The notes: generated by a model from the sequence alone, not told the origin. A stretch of 64,000 nucleotides of DNA from Clostridia bacterium (GCA_017444385.1 JAFSWQ010000005.1:1-64000), one strand, 5' to 3'; shown: positions 1-8,476, counted from the first letter of the stretch. Translations and numbers: made by a program.

Positions 1-195
1 GGCGCAACAGTTAAGCTTTATGCATATAACGGAAGTAATATTATTGCAGAAGGTAATATGAGTGTTATTGTAACAAATGGCGGAACACAAGTTAATGTAT
101 ATTATCAAGATGGTGCTGAAGTTACCTCTTACGGTTCACAAAATACTTATCCTAAAGCGTTTGGATATTATTGCACTGTTACAAAAATGAACTAA
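1..195 (+). CDS. C-terminal end of a surface or secreted protein (partial)
   Basis: Frame 1 is open from the first base to a TAA at 193-195 and gives 64 residues; the 5' part lies outside the window. The translation is rich in Gly, Asn, Thr, Val and Tyr in alternating patterns, as in a terminal beta-sandwich or repeat domain of a secreted protein. No sorting signal or C-terminal membrane segment follows, so it could be a free or lipid-anchored exoprotein. Codons (aca, ggt, gtt, aat) are more AT-rich than in the genes after 1178, which may mean foreign origin or simply fast surface-gene evolution. The protein family cannot be named from this fragment. Confidence 0.6.
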   Translation, partial: GATVKLYAYNGSNIIAEGNMSVIVTNGGTQVNVYYQDGAEVTSYGSQNTYPKAFGYYCTVTKMN

Positions 196-333
196 ATAAT
201 TTGGTTTTGTTTGTTTGCTGCAAAGCAAAACAAAATAGGAACATTTAGATCAAACAAAACTCGTTTGTCAGGGGTAAAAAACAAAAGCGCGCTCATCCGC
301 TAAATGATGAGCAAAATATGTAAAACTTAATGA

Positions 334-365
334 GGGTTATCAGGCCACGCTTGGTAGCCCTTTTT
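334..365 (+). terminator. Probable rho-independent terminator
   Basis: The arm at 334-343 pairs along its full length with 351-360 (with G-T wobbles) around a 7-nt loop, and five T follow at 361-365. It is the first good terminator after the partial gene ending at 195. A smaller 7-bp hairpin lies just upstream (291-297 with 306-312). Confidence 0.5.
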
Positions 366-445
366 CTATTACCGATAGCTTGTAATCGTAACGATAATCA
401 AGTTTTTCTAAAGGCAATAATAGAACCGAAAAATCGTTGATTTTA

Positions 446-528
446 CCAAATTGAGCGCAGGACGGTCCTTGTCTATAACGAGAGCGGGGGCTAAAGCCCC
501 TGCGGACAAGTCCCGCCCTGCTCGAATT
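446..528. other. Long imperfect palindrome, possible structured RNA or mobile-element remnant
   Basis: The sequence at 453-473 is nearly complementary to 505-523, with a two-base insertion and a few mismatches, and pairing continues outward into AAATT/AATTT. A nested GGGGCT-AAAG-type hairpin (about 484-501) sits in the middle. Together they would form a branched stem of about 80 nt. No reading frame is associated. It may be a structured RNA, a palindromic interspersed element, or the end of a lost mobile element. Confidence 0.35.
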
Positions 529-555
529 TCACTTTGATTTTGCAAAGATCCAACT

Positions 556-623
556 ACTTGTAAAAGACGGGCGAACGTCGCTAACCCGCTTGACGTTTCG
601 CCCTTTTTTCTTTTTACAAGTTT
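556..623. terminator. Long two-part hairpin, terminator-like in both directions
   Basis: The inner stem pairs GGGCGAACGTC (569-579) with 592-603 (one bulged T) and is followed by six T. An outer stem pairs ACTTGTAAAAGA (556-567) with the T-rich stretch ending ACAAGT at 623. The A-run and T-run on the two sides would allow termination on either strand. Confidence 0.45.
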
Positions 624-830
624 AGTTGCATTTCCTTAATTTTTCTATTACGTCGGCACTGACTATTCCTATCTCTTCGCCGTAATCATAACAAGTAAAA
701 TTGTCGTTTATACATATTCCATTTCGTTCTCGTCAAACGGACATATAAGAGTTTCGTCTGTTATGTCAGTAATATTGTTTTATTATATCCTTTTCTAAAA
801 ATGATATTAATACATCGTTTTCATTTTTTG
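622..830 (-). pseudogene. Decayed reading frame of unknown family
   Basis: Read leftward, three stretches that look like real coding sequence lie in different frames: one containing ISFLEKDII (about 810-770), one containing TDETLICPFDENE (about 770-715), and one containing YDYGEEIGIVSADVIEKL that ends at a TAA at 622-624. The frames are separated by stops and small shifts and there is no intact start. The residue mix (acidic, aromatic, well-formed helices) differs from random translation, so I read it as a broken gene for a small cytosolic protein. The family is not recognised. It sits between the long hairpins and an inverted repeat in a region without intact genes. Confidence 0.35.
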
Positions 831-908
831 CATATGGTATGTAGCGATGGTAGAAAAGGAAATAAAAACGGCGAAAAAACGTTCGTCTATTCTAAGGGCT
901 GGGGCACC

Positions 909-943
909 AAAGAACAAGTGTACAAAACGTACACTTGTTCTTT
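909..943. repeat. 15-bp perfect inverted repeat
   Basis: The arm AAAGAACAAGTGTAC (909-923) is an exact reverse complement of 929-943, with a 5-nt AAAAC loop. It is preceded by a GGGGCACC run. Two overlapping short frames (801-1010 and 847-1122) pass through it, but its symmetry points to a palindromic element rather than coding sequence. The stretch 944-1177 holds a short tandem repeat and nothing else I can identify. Confidence 0.6.
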
Positions 944-950
944 ATATAAT

Positions 951-978
951 CAGAAAACAAAAATCAGAAAACAAAAAT
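951..978. repeat. Tandem 14-bp repeat, two copies
   Basis: CAGAAAACAAAAAT occurs twice head to tail (951-964 and 965-978), directly after the inverted repeat. It looks like slippage-type duplication in non-coding DNA. Confidence 0.6.
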
Positions 979-1177
979 CGGACTCAAACGAGGTCATTTT
1001 TATTGGATAAACATTCAAGTTGCGAGTATTCTATGCGGTTGATTGAATGCTTCTTCAAACATGCTATAGTGCGCGAAGTAGATATCTATCGCAGATATAA
1101 TAATGGCTTCAAAAAACAATGACAAACCTATATAACAGTCACTATTCGATCAAATACAGCATTAGTATTTATTATAA

Positions 1178-3772
1178 TCATGATTTCTTCACCCTACCGT
1201 GATAGAAAGCGTTGGCAAGGTTGGTGATTGAGAAAAAGACCTTGAACTTGGCTTTGCAGGTTTTGATAAAGGAAGCGCGGGACGTACTTGCGACGGAGCG
1301 GATAGTCAAAGTGTAGTCCATATTATCGCTCATTTGATTATCATAGGGGATATTTCGACTATGTTTTAGGTCGCTCAATATTATTGTGTCATTCGAATTC
1401 GTCTTTTCGCTTAATGTCGAAGAATAAGTTTCAGTAGCGCTTTCTCGCGTGGTATTAATTTTTTGATAAACGGTTTTGCTTTCACCGGGCAAAAGATCGA
1501 AGAAGTTGTCCGAAAAGGGCAAGGTCGACTCGTTTTCGAGCGCGACGAGGCGCTGATAGTTTGGGGACGAGATTGTTATCTCGCGTAGATTTCCCGTTAT
1601 TGTTTCGCTGACGGTAAAGTCGGGTTTGGGCAGTTTGAGTTTCTTTTCTGGGTAGAAAAGATGCGTCTTTTGGGTAAGTCTAACGCCGTTTCGGTATAAT
1701 CTCACCGCCACCCCGCCTTTTTTTCGATCTACGTCGAAAGAGAATTCACCGACGAAGAGGTTTTCGAGCGGTTTTACCGTAAGGGGTATTCTTTCGACTT
1801 TCAAAATCGAGTAAAAATCGAAAGTAACGAATTCTATTTCGACGGTTTGTTCGTCGAGTAAATCGTTAAGAATATAGATCTTCAGTTTATCTTTTTCGTC
1901 TTCTATGGAAAGTGTAAGCGGATCGTTAAACTCTTTCGCCTTATATTGTAAGGCTTTGTAAACGCCCAAATAGTCTATGCTCGACCAAGAGCAAGTTTGC
2001 CAGCAGTCGTTGAATTGCCAATACATCGCGCCGTTGCACCGACCTTTATTTCGTCGCCAATGCTCGGTAGCGTCCGCGATACATTCTTGTTGCGTTACTT
2101 GCGATAAGTAAACGAGCTCTTCTATCTTGTCGCTCAACTTAAATCGCGAGGCGATATAGTAGAGCATTTTATCGTTCCCGTTTTTGCATTTTTGGTGAGA
2201 TTTTTGCGTTTCGCTTGAAAGCGGGTATTCTTCGGGCGTAGCATAAGAGCGTATCGCCTGCATAGAAGGCAAACTCTCGAAGCCGAATTCACTGCAAAAA
2301 CGCGTCATTCGTTTTCTATAATGCTTCATCGGTTGCAAGCCGTGCCAAACGCCCCAAAGGTGAGTGTCGCCAACGTGATCGGCACCCACGTCTTGATTGT
2401 GAGAAGAGCCTATCGGCGAACCTTGCGTATATGGCGTAACGTCGTCGAATAACGCTATTTGTTTGGGTAATACCTTATAGAAAAAAGTCTCAGTCCAGTC
2501 AACGTACTTTTTCATCGTTACCCAAGCCATGTGCATATCTTCTATTTCGTTATTGCCGCACCATAGAGCAAGAGAGGGGTGTGAAGAAATGCGTTTGACG
2601 TTGTATTCCACCTCTTTCAAAACGTTTTCCAAAAAGTCGGTTTCAAAGAACGGGTACGCTTGACAGGCGAACGCAAAGTCTTGCCAAACGAGAATACCTC
2701 TTTCGTCGCACGCGGAAAGCAACTCTTCGCTTGCGTAGTAGCCGCCGCCCCAGATGCGCAACATATTGAAGTTTGAAAATTCTGCTGCGTCGAGAAGCGC
2801 GGATAGTTTATCCTTTGTAAAACGCGTTATAAACGAGTCGGGTGGAACGTAATTCGCGCCTTTTACGAAAATCGGAACGCCGTTTAAAACGAATTGGAAA
2901 TTGTAACCGTACTCGTCCTTTTCGCGATTTAATTCGATAGTGCGTAGCCCGATCTTTTTTGTTTTCAGCTCTTCGCAGTCCTCGTCGTTTCGCCTTGCGG
3001 TTACTACGTATAACGGTTGTTTTGCTTTTTGAGATAATTCTTTCGTCCACCATAGCTCAGGGTCGTTCACTTCAAATTCCGCATTTTCGCCTTTTATTAC
3101 GAGCGTTCTTCCATCGGGGTGCGTTAGGACGATTTCCTCGGCGTTTTCAGCGATAGCGGTTATCTTAAAGGCGTTTACGGTCTTCTTCGCTTTTACGGTA
3201 AGCTCGCCGAGTTTTACGTTTGACAGTTCGATAAAAATATCACCGCTTATTCCCACGGGCGTCAAAACGGGACCCCAGTCCCACCCGAAATGACATTGCG
3301 GTTTTCTTATATGGACTATTCCGTTTTGTCCGTTCGAGTTTATCGGCGTAGGAATGATTTTACGTTTCTCTTCGACGTATTTTTTAGGCGAGAAAAAGGT
3401 GATTTCAAGGATGTTTTCGCCCTCTCTCGCTTTATCGTTCAATGAGAATCGGTATTCTCTATGGCAGTTTTCGGCGTTCCCTATTACTTCGCCGTTAAGT
3501 TTTAATTCGCAAATCGTATCAAGCTGAACGCATACCAATTCCAAATCGGCGTATTCGAGATCGGCTTTACTCAAAAGGAAGGTCTTTCTATATACGTAAT
3601 CTTTTTCGTGTACCCATTGCGCGGTTTTCTCGTTCGTTGAAAGAAAAGGATCGGGAATAATTCCGTTCCTCATTAAATCTAAAAATTGGCACCCAGGTAC
3701 AAGCGCGTCGTAATAGTTGTTTTCGTCGGTCGCTTTAAACGACCATTTCCCTACGAGGGATAATCTCTTCAT
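1178..3772 (-). CDS. Beta-mannosidase, glycoside hydrolase family 2
   Basis: An 864-residue protein with the GH2 layout: N-terminal jelly-roll sugar-binding domain (about 1-180, with the family stretch HFGWDWGP near 161-168), an immunoglobulin-like domain (about 190-280) and a TIM barrel from about 300. WCGNNE at 404-409 supplies the acid/base Glu409 and SEFGFES at 494-500 the nucleophile Glu495. The family releases terminal beta-linked mannose. No signal peptide is visible, so it probably acts in the cytoplasm on imported manno-oligosaccharides or N-glycan fragments. It is divergent from a GPH-type sugar symporter that may supply its substrate. A TTGACT-17-TAAAAT promoter precedes it. Beta-mannosidase is favoured over other GH2 activities by the whole-length pattern. 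Confidence 0.87.
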   Translation of the reverse strand: MKRLSLVGKWSFKATDENNYYDALVPGCQFLDLMRNGIIPDPFLSTNEKTAQWVHEKDYVYRKTFLLSKADLEYADLELVCVQLDTICELKLNGEVIGNAENCHREYRFSLNDKAREGENILEITFFSPKKYVEEKRKIIPTPINSNGQNGIVHIRKPQCHFGWDWGPVLTPVGISGDIFIELSNVKLGELTVKAKKTVNAFKITAIAENAEEIVLTHPDGRTLVIKGENAEFEVNDPELWWTKELSQKAKQPLYVVTARRNDEDCEELKTKKIGLRTIELNREKDEYGYNFQFVLNGVPIFVKGANYVPPDSFITRFTKDKLSALLDAAEFSNFNMLRIWGGGYYASEELLSACDERGILVWQDFAFACQAYPFFETDFLENVLKEVEYNVKRISSHPSLALWCGNNEIEDMHMAWVTMKKYVDWTETFFYKVLPKQIALFDDVTPYTQGSPIGSSHNQDVGADHVGDTHLWGVWHGLQPMKHYRKRMTRFCSEFGFESLPSMQAIRSYATPEEYPLSSETQKSHQKCKNGNDKMLYYIASRFKLSDKIEELVYLSQVTQQECIADATEHWRRNKGRCNGAMYWQFNDCWQTCSWSSIDYLGVYKALQYKAKEFNDPLTLSIEDEKDKLKIYILNDLLDEQTVEIEFVTFDFYSILKVERIPLTVKPLENLFVGEFSFDVDRKKGGVAVRLYRNGVRLTQKTHLFYPEKKLKLPKPDFTVSETITGNLREITISSPNYQRLVALENESTLPFSDNFFDLLPGESKTVYQKINTTRESATETYSSTLSEKTNSNDTIILSDLKHSRNIPYDNQMSDNMDYTLTIRSVASTSRASFIKTCKAKFKVFFSITNLANAFYHGRVKKS

Positions 3773-3801
3773 CTTTTCCTTCCTATCGCTTGATACCTAT
3801 T

Positions 3802-3830
3802 ATTTTAACGGAAGAGAAGCGAATAGTCAA
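3802..3830 (-). promoter_or_regulatory. Promoter of the beta-mannosidase gene
   Basis: On the minus strand TTGACT (3830-3825), a 17-bp spacer and TAAAAT (3807-3802) stand about 30 bp before the start codon. The ribosome binding site is AGGAAGGAAAAG. Confidence 0.6.
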
Positions 3831-3893
3831 TAGGTAATCAAAACGCGTGTTTTATTATATACGAATACTTATAAAGGAATTTGCGTATTTCTA

Positions 3894-3923
3894 TTTACCG
3901 ATTAGGCTTTATTATGCTATTAT
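3894..3923 (+). promoter_or_regulatory. Candidate promoter of the GPH symporter gene
   Basis: TTTACC (3894-3899), an 18-bp spacer and TATTAT (3918-3923) lie upstream of a GCGAGGGA ribosome binding site and the GTG start at 3953. The -35 match is modest. Confidence 0.4.
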
Positions 3924-3952
3924 TTATTATATCGTAGTCAGCGAGGGAACGA

Positions 3953-6127
3953 GTGAACGTTTTCAAAAAAGGCGTAAGCAAGCTAAAAGATATCAAGACC
4001 TTCTGGAATGAACCTAAAAAAGGCAATTATATGCCTTACAAGGAGATTTTCGCTTACTCGGTCGGCGGTTTCGGCGCATATTCGATATTTATGGTGGCGC
4101 AAACCCTGTTGCTTTCCACTACGAACGTAATAATCGGCAATACCATAGGCATACAACCTATGCATATCTACGTTATGTATTTGCTGTCCGTAGTGCTTAA
4201 CATTCCGCTAACCATGCTTCGCGCGAATATGGTGGACAACGTTCGCTACAGGGGCGGCAAGTATCGCCCGTACCTCTTGAGAATGGGCGTTCCCACCGTG
4301 CTGATATCCGTCTTGTTCGTGTTCACACCATACGGCAGCGTGGCTTATATTTGGCGTTGCATACTCATTTTTATATACAATTTCGGCTTACAGTTCTTTT
4401 ATAACTTCTTTTATGACGCTTACGAGAATTTGATATACGTTCTTTCCCCGAATTCTCAAGAGCGTACCAACGTTACGGCTATAAAAAGCATAATCTATTC
4501 TTTTTCGCCTACAGTGATAAACTTCGTGATACCTTTGGTCGCGGGTAAGGTCGCGGGCGGCAATATTTACGACCTTACCGTTTACAGATGCCTCTTCCCG
4601 ATTATCTCGGTTTTCGGCGTCGCTTTGATAATCCTCGTCTACGCCAAAACGCAAGAGAAGATAATCGTGGCGAAGTCGCAACCTATGAAGGTCAAGTTTA
4701 TGGACGCCCTGCGCGAGGTCGCCAAAAACAAGTATTTTTGGATAATCTCTCTTGCGGGTTGGTTGGGATTTCTCGAAACCTGTACGTTTATCGTTTTGCA
4801 ATGGCTGTATAACTACGCTCACCTTTGCACCCCCGAGCAGTATTCGCTAATAACGGTTTTCAAAGGAACTGCGTATTTCTTCGGCATGGTCATAGCGCCT
4901 TTCGCTATCAAGAAGTGGGGCAAGAAAAAGGTACTTATAGCGACTAATATTTTCAACGTACTGTTTTTGGCTTTGGTGTATCCATTGATGCACTCGATAT
5001 GGACGGTATTGATGTGTATGTATTTCAACTCGATAGCGGATTCGTTTATAATCATTTTAACTCCTGCGATTCAAGCGGATATAAGGGACTATCAACAATA
5101 CAAGAGCGGCGAAAGAATAGACGGTATGTTCGGCGCGGTTGCGCTTATCGGCTCTTTCGTTACTATGGCAACGAGTTCGGTATTGCCCGCCGTTTACGAG
5201 AAATACGGCATTTATCAAGGTAACGGCTACGAAAATATGTACGACGTCTTGTACGATCTACCCACCCTTTATCGGCTCGTCGGCGTTTTGGTAATATTGT
5301 CCGCTGTGGGCGCAGCGTTGAACGCAATACCTTATTTCTTTTACGACCTTACCGAAACCAAGCAAAAAGCTATCGTCAAAATACTAAAAATACGCGCGAT
5401 GTTCGAGGACTACGGAAACGGCGTTCTGAAAGACGAAGATATGAAGGGAACTATGCTTTTGATCAAGGAAGCCAAAGAGTCGATAGCGGGCGGTAAAGAG
5501 GATATCAAAGCGTTAAAGGCGCAAAAGGCTGACAAAAAGACGATAAAAGCCGCGGAATTAAAAAACGAGGAATACGAGGAATCCTTGATGGTAATGGAAG
5601 AGATGGAACGGTTTACCAGAGAGGATTCCATTGCTCGGCTCGAATGGGCGAAGCGTATAGTTGCAAACGGTCTGCAAGGGATACCGTATATCGACGAAAG
5701 CGAGGTGGAAAGGGCGAAAGCTATGCCGAAAGATACCGCGATGGAAAAGGCTAAAAGGAAAGCCTCTATAGAGGACGCTAAACTCGGCGTAAGAAGCAAA
5801 CTTGCCGCGAATAAGTATTATCCCGACGGGAAAATCGAATTCGACAAAAAGGCGTACGACGATTTGTACGACGAGTATAACTTGGTAATGGAAGAGAAAG
5901 CTAAACTTTTAAAGGAAAAAGGTTCTAAAGAAGATATCGAATGGATTAAAATCAAGCAAAAGGAAATAACCGTGATAATGAAAAAAGCGAACGAAGAACG
6001 CGAGCGTTATTTGCAGGCTACCGCGGTATTCGCCGCCGCAGAAAAATACGTGCGTTGGGCGGAAAACTACGCTCGTTTCGGCGAAATACGCGAGAAGTAT
6101 TCCGCGTTGTCGGTGGATGCGTCTTAA
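3953..6127 (+). CDS. GPH-family sugar:cation symporter with long cytoplasmic tail
   Basis: A 724-residue protein. Residues 30-465 form about 12 hydrophobic segments with the layout of the glycoside-pentoside-hexuronide (MelB-like) branch of the major facilitator superfamily, including a basic loop near 93-108. Residues 466-724 are hydrophilic, rich in Lys, Glu and Ala and strongly helical or coiled-coil, and are absent from ordinary members of about 450-500 residues. The GTG start is chosen because GCGAGGGA precedes it at good spacing; a later ATG at 4031 has no such site. The divergent GH2 beta-mannosidase suggests a mannoside or related oligosaccharide as substrate, which is inference. The tail could bind a regulator or enzyme; no known domain is recognised in it. 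Confidence 0.8.
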   Translation: MNVFKKGVSKLKDIKTFWNEPKKGNYMPYKEIFAYSVGGFGAYSIFMVAQTLLLSTTNVIIGNTIGIQPMHIYVMYLLSVVLNIPLTMLRANMVDNVRYRGGKYRPYLLRMGVPTVLISVLFVFTPYGSVAYIWRCILIFIYNFGLQFFYNFFYDAYENLIYVLSPNSQERTNVTAIKSIIYSFSPTVINFVIPLVAGKVAGGNIYDLTVYRCLFPIISVFGVALIILVYAKTQEKIIVAKSQPMKVKFMDALREVAKNKYFWIISLAGWLGFLETCTFIVLQWLYNYAHLCTPEQYSLITVFKGTAYFFGMVIAPFAIKKWGKKKVLIATNIFNVLFLALVYPLMHSIWTVLMCMYFNSIADSFIIILTPAIQADIRDYQQYKSGERIDGMFGAVALIGSFVTMATSSVLPAVYEKYGIYQGNGYENMYDVLYDLPTLYRLVGVLVILSAVGAALNAIPYFFYDLTETKQKAIVKILKIRAMFEDYGNGVLKDEDMKGTMLLIKEAKESIAGGKEDIKALKAQKADKKTIKAAELKNEEYEESLMVMEEMERFTREDSIARLEWAKRIVANGLQGIPYIDESEVERAKAMPKDTAMEKAKRKASIEDAKLGVRSKLAANKYYPDGKIEFDKKAYDDLYDEYNLVMEEKAKLLKEKGSKEDIEWIKIKQKEITVIMKKANEERERYLQATAVFAAAEKYVRWAENYARFGEIREKYSALSVDAS

Positions 6128-6166
6128 CGCTTTTTTTGTTTCGCCCATAATCGACGGATAGTTTCG

Positions 6167-6195
6167 TTGCTAAAAGCCGTTCGATATGATATAAT
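6167..6195 (+). promoter_or_regulatory. Promoter of the M18 aminopeptidase gene
   Basis: TTGCTA (6167-6172), a 17-bp spacer and a consensus TATAAT (6190-6195). The start codon follows a GGAGG site about 20 bp further on. Confidence 0.6.
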
Positions 6196-6224
6196 ATAGA
6201 AAAATAAAAGACGGAGGTCTTAAA

Positions 6225-7586
6225 ATGGAACTTAAATACAAAAGAACTAACGTTTACAAAGTAGCCGATGAAAACGAGATAAAAGCGATTGTCGATTATT
6301 CGGAAGGCTATAAAAAATTTCTCGACAAGAGCAAAACCGAAAGAGAGACCGTTTCCACCACCGTTGAAATGGCGGAAAAAGCGGGTTACAAGCCTTACGT
6401 TTTAGGCGCTAAAGTCAAAGCGGGCGATAAACTTTATTATAACAATCGCGGCAAAGCGTTGTTCTTAATTAAGGTAGGTAGCGAAAACCTCGAAGAAAAC
6501 GGAATAAGAATACTCGTCGCCCACGTGGACAGTCCGAGACTTGATCTTAAACAAGTACCCTTGTTTGAAAAAGCGGATATCGCTTACCTTAAAACCCACT
6601 ATTACGGCGGTATTAAAAAATATCAATGGTTGACCATTCCTTTGGCTCTTCACGGCGTCGTGATGCTTGCGGACGGAAGTAAGGTAAACGTCAAAATAGG
6701 CGATGAACCCGGCGATCCTTATTTCTATATTACCGATCTACTTCCTCACTTGGCTCAGGATCAAGCGTCGCAAACGGTATCCAAAGCGTTTAACGCGGAA
6801 AACCTAAATATTATCATAGCGGGTTCGCCTTTGCGCGACGACGAAGACGACGCGGTTAAAACGCACGCTTTGAAGCTTCTCAACGAGAAGTACGGCATTA
6901 CCGAGGAAGACTTTTTGAGCGCGGAAATAGAGGCGGTCCCCGCGATTAACAGCAACGACGTAGGTCTTGATAGATCCTTTATCGGCGGTTACGGTCACGA
7001 CGACAGAGTTTGCGCTTATCCCGAAATAACCGCGACTTTGAATACCGAAACCACTCAAACCGTTTTGACTATTTTAGCGGATAAGGAAGAAATAGGCAGC
7101 GAAGGCAATACGGGTATGCAATGTATTTTAATAAAGGATATAATCGACGAATTGAGCGTCGCAATGAAAGCCGATCCGATAAGAGTACGCGCTGCGTCCA
7201 AGTGCTTGTCCGCCGACGTTACCACCGCTTACGACCCCAACTTCGCTAACGTCTTCGAAGAGAACAACGTAGCCTATGCCGGTCACGGCGTTGCGATGAA
7301 TAAATTCACCGGCGCGAGAGGTAAGTCGGGTTCGAATGACGCTTCCGCGGAATATATCGGCTTCTTACGTCAAGCGTTCGCAAAAGACGGCGTTATTTGG
7401 CAAACGGGCGAATTGGGCAAGGTAGATATCGGCGGTGGCGGTACTGTAGCAAAATTCTTGGCTAATTACAATATCGACACGGTGGACTTGGGCGTTCCCG
7501 TCCTTTCCATGCACGCGCCCTACGAACTTATTCACAAAGCCGACGTTTACTCGGCACATAAGGCTTTTGCGGCGTTTATAAAATAA
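6225..7586 (+). CDS. M18 family aminopeptidase
   Basis: A 453-residue zinc aminopeptidase of family M18 (aspartyl aminopeptidase type), a cytoplasmic enzyme that trims N-terminal residues from peptides. The metal-site stretch AHVDSPRLD lies at 99-107 (His100, Asp102), the catalytic Glu pair is in DKEEIGSEGN, and a later conserved stretch GYGHDDRVCAYP is present. Length is normal for the family. GACGGAGG precedes the ATG. It is a single-gene unit with its own promoter and a shared bidirectional terminator at 7641-7670. Substrate preference within M18 cannot be set from sequence. Confidence 0.88.
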   Translation: MELKYKRTNVYKVADENEIKAIVDYSEGYKKFLDKSKTERETVSTTVEMAEKAGYKPYVLGAKVKAGDKLYYNNRGKALFLIKVGSENLEENGIRILVAHVDSPRLDLKQVPLFEKADIAYLKTHYYGGIKKYQWLTIPLALHGVVMLADGSKVNVKIGDEPGDPYFYITDLLPHLAQDQASQTVSKAFNAENLNIIIAGSPLRDDEDDAVKTHALKLLNEKYGITEEDFLSAEIEAVPAINSNDVGLDRSFIGGYGHDDRVCAYPEITATLNTETTQTVLTILADKEEIGSEGNTGMQCILIKDIIDELSVAMKADPIRVRAASKCLSADVTTAYDPNFANVFEENNVAYAGHGVAMNKFTGARGKSGSNDASAEYIGFLRQAFAKDGVIWQTGELGKVDIGGGGTVAKFLANYNIDTVDLGVPVLSMHAPYELIHKADVYSAHKAFAAFIK

Positions 7587-7640
7587 GATAGAATCTTTGA
7601 TTATTGTAAGTATTTTCGCTAATACATATGATTGCAAACG

Positions 7641-7670
7641 AAACGGGGCGCTCGACCGAACGCCCCGTTT
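7641..7670. terminator. Bidirectional terminator between convergent genes
   Basis: AAACGGGGCG (7641-7650) pairs perfectly with CGCCCCGTTT (7661-7670) around a 10-nt loop. T and A runs on the two sides serve the aminopeptidase gene and the leftward peroxidase gene. Confidence 0.8.
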
Positions 7671-7720
7671 TATCGTTTAGATTATCGTGATTAATTGCTT
7701 TATTGCAAGCGGTATATCTA

Positions 7721-8263
7721 TTAAAGAATATCCTCGACCGCTTTTTTAACGTCGTCCATAGCGACGGTAGGCTCGAAACGCGCTACGACTTCGCCTTTTC
7801 TATCGATGAGGAATTTGGTAAAATTCCATTTGATATAAGCTTTGTCGCCGTATTTTTTGTTGTTTAACGCCGAGAACTTATTGAGGAAAGCGTTCTTTAG
7901 ACCTTTACCAAAACCCTCGAAAGGTTTTTGGGTGGCAAGGTAAGCGAATAGAGGACTTGCCGTCTCGCCGTTTACGTCTATCTTCGAGAATTGCGGGAAC
8001 TCGGTACCGAACTTCATTTTGCAAAACGCGTGTATTTCCTCGTCGTCGCCGGGGGCTTGATCCGCAAATTGATTGCAGGGGAAGTCGAGTATCTCGAAAC
8101 CCTTATCCTTGAATTCCTTATACATCGCTTCCAAAGGGTCGTAATGAGGGGTAAACCCGCAACCCGTCGCCGTGTTTACGATGAGAAGAACCTTGCCCGA
8201 ATAGTCGGATAAAGAAACTTCGTTACCTTGTCTATCTTTTACCGTAAAATCATATACGCTCAT
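7721..8263 (-). CDS. Glutathione peroxidase family (thiol peroxidase)
   Basis: A 180-residue member of the glutathione peroxidase family, a thioredoxin-fold enzyme that reduces hydrogen and lipid peroxides. The peroxidatic residue is Cys35 in NTATGCGFTPHY, so this is the Cys, not the selenocysteine, form. The Gln of the catalytic triad is in DFPCNQFADQAPG and the Trp in IKWNFTKFLID. Bacterial Cys-type members generally use thioredoxin rather than glutathione. It is the last gene of a leftward set, 15 bp after a ferredoxin:thioredoxin-reductase-like gene, which suggests where its electrons come from. The bsaA/gpo name is used for this family, but orthology is not shown here. Confidence 0.9.
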   Translation of the reverse strand: MSVYDFTVKDRQGNEVSLSDYSGKVLLIVNTATGCGFTPHYDPLEAMYKEFKDKGFEILDFPCNQFADQAPGDDEEIHAFCKMKFGTEFPQFSKIDVNGETASPLFAYLATQKPFEGFGKGLKNAFLNKFSALNNKKYGDKAYIKWNFTKFLIDRKGEVVARFEPTVAMDDVKKAVEDIL

Positions 8264-8278
8264 AGTTCACCTCGCTAA

Positions 8279-8476
8279 TCAGTCTTTGGTTTTGTAATAG
8301 AGCATACAGTGGCAATAACCCTCGAACTCGGGGTCGGCTATCTGGTCGCGGAACTCTTTGCACATACATTTTGTGTCGGGAGTATGCTCTCTGCGGCAAG
8401 GGCAGTATCCGCCGTTTGCTTTCATAGCGTCTCTTAAACCCTGCACAACTTCTTTGTTTTCGTTTAATTTGATCAT
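8279..8476 (-). CDS. Short ferredoxin:thioredoxin reductase catalytic-subunit-like protein
   Basis: A 65-residue protein with six Cys in three pairs: CPC (25-27), CMC (37-39) and CHC (55-57). The CPC and CHC pairs and the C-terminal GYCHC are the signature of the ferredoxin:thioredoxin reductase beta subunit, in which four Cys bind a 4Fe-4S cluster and two form the redox disulphide. It is shorter than plant and cyanobacterial subunits (about 110 residues), as are many anaerobe homologues. It lies between a lipoprotein hydrolase gene (17 bp upstream) and the glutathione peroxidase gene (15 bp downstream), so it probably passes electrons from ferredoxin to thioredoxin or directly to the peroxidase. 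Confidence 0.75.
   Translation of the reverse strand: MIKLNENKEVVQGLRDAMKANGGYCPCRREHTPDTKCMCKEFRDQIADPEFEGYCHCMLYYKTKD

Noticed and set aside
801-1122. Two overlapping short forward frames (801-1010 and 847-1122)
   Set aside because: Both run through the perfect inverted repeat and the tandem repeat, have weak or no ribosome binding sites and give Lys/Arg/Asn-rich low-complexity protein. They are more likely non-coding.
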